Source of the DNA: Rhexocercosporidium sp. MPI-PUGE-AT-0058
Lineage: Eukaryota > Ascomycota > Leotiomycetes > Helotiales
Direction of reading: 5' to 3'
Length of the DNA stretch: 64,000 bases
Assembly: GCA_020746875.1 (NCBI GenBank)
Contig: JAGTJL010000006.1
Coordinates: forward strand, 1,302,001 to 1,366,000
Numbering within the stretch: the first letter of the stretch is position 1; each line of letters starts with the position of its first letter. The position numbers were made by a program, and so were the translations under genes. This document shows positions 63,541 through 64,000 of this stretch, in pieces. The notes below the pieces were generated by a model. The model was not told where the DNA came from, did not search any database, and was given only the letters and a program-made list of their open reading frames with translations.

Positions 63541-63957
63541 GGCGGAGTCGACGGCAAATAGCAGGGTAAGCGGGCGAGTAACAGAAGCTTTCTGCCTCTC
63601 TTTCTTTATAATCTCTCGCGCTTTTACTTTTTTTAATTCGTTTATATTCTTAAGGCCGTAATAAAGCATTTCTGCCTCTCGCTTCTTTAAGAACTTCTAT
63701 TAATAAGCTAAGCAATTAAGGCGGCCCGCAGCTTTTTATAAAGCCGCGGTTATTTTCTTTTAAGCCCGCAAGAACTTGTCACGCACGGCCTTTTCGGCCT
63801 CGCGCGCTAAACGCTTTTTTATTTTTAACTTATTCTCTACCTTTTCGAAGGCATCTCAACTTTCGATTAAAAGTATCTCGATATTATATCTCTTGCCGAC
63901 TTTAATTTATTCCGAGCAACGACTCGACTTAAAGGATATTATATACGTCTTGCCATT
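63541..63957 (-). pseudogene. Antisense coiled-coil ORF at the 3' end of F1 (unknown function)
   Basis: Minus strand, tail to tail with the chromodomain end of gag-pol. Reads RYNIEILLIES, then charged helical sequence with AREAEKAVRDKFLRA, then KFLKKREAEMLYYGLKNINE, then a Pro-rich end. Same protein as the antisense ORF of F2 (21850-22215), less damaged. The plus-strand open frame at 63776-63961 is its shadow. The conserved position argues that it belongs to the element. Function unknown. Confidence 0.6.
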
Positions 63958-64000
63958 TTAAATATAAAACGTATAAGGCATCGTCTCGAAACCGTTCTTT
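63958..64000. other. F1 sequence running off the window
   Basis: Matches F2 at about 21756-21800 in reverse complement. The F1 3' LTR should follow beyond position 64000. Confidence 0.7.

Overview
The window looks like a RIP-mutated heterochromatic block from a filamentous ascomycete (Pezizomycotina). Almost all of it is very AT-rich. It consists of nested LTR retrotransposons whose coding frames are recognisable by eye but full of TAA/TAG stops and one-directional changes (G>A and C>T: Asp to Asn, Cys or His to Tyr, Gln or Trp to stop). That is the signature of repeat-induced point mutation. I see no intact transposon gene, rRNA, tRNA or CRISPR.

The one clear exception is an island at about 9.69-12.19 kb with normal base composition. 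It holds one apparently intact, intron-containing gene for a metzincin (astacin-like, M12A type) zinc metalloprotease (10481-11770, +, 4 exons, 357 aa), with a TATA box and a CT-rich leader.

Layout. 1-4220: minus-strand Ty3/gypsy chromovirus (family A, copy A1) with its 5' LTR. 4229-6927: minus-strand Ty1/copia gag-pol relic (Copia-I) containing a (ATT)93 run. 7320-7660: minisatellite (21 perfect 9-bp units). 7690-9600: minus-strand piggyBac transposase relic split by a solo LTR (G1). 9.69-12.19 kb: gene island. 12487-12787: solo LTR J. 13055-15463: copia-like element M (LTR plus gag). 15464-17109: 5' end of a second copia family (B1), carrying solo LTR L1. 17110-34004: family A chromovirus copy A2 (minus), broken by a 424-bp MITE, a complete 7.3-kb chromovirus (F2, itself carrying solo LTR G2) and a 5.2-kb gypsy element (H). 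34005-34670: F3 fragment. 34671-35215: LTR G3 at a rearrangement junction. 35216-38853: plus-strand family A fragment A3. 38854-57730: a further gypsy (D), split by a complete 8.3-kb copia (B2, 40221-48538). 57731-64000: chromovirus F1, running off the window.

Target-site duplications or flank comparisons fix the order of many insertions. No pathway is encoded. The biology here is transposon accumulation, RIP silencing, LTR-LTR recombination and one gene surviving in the middle. The retroelement families are named A-M here only for cross-reference.
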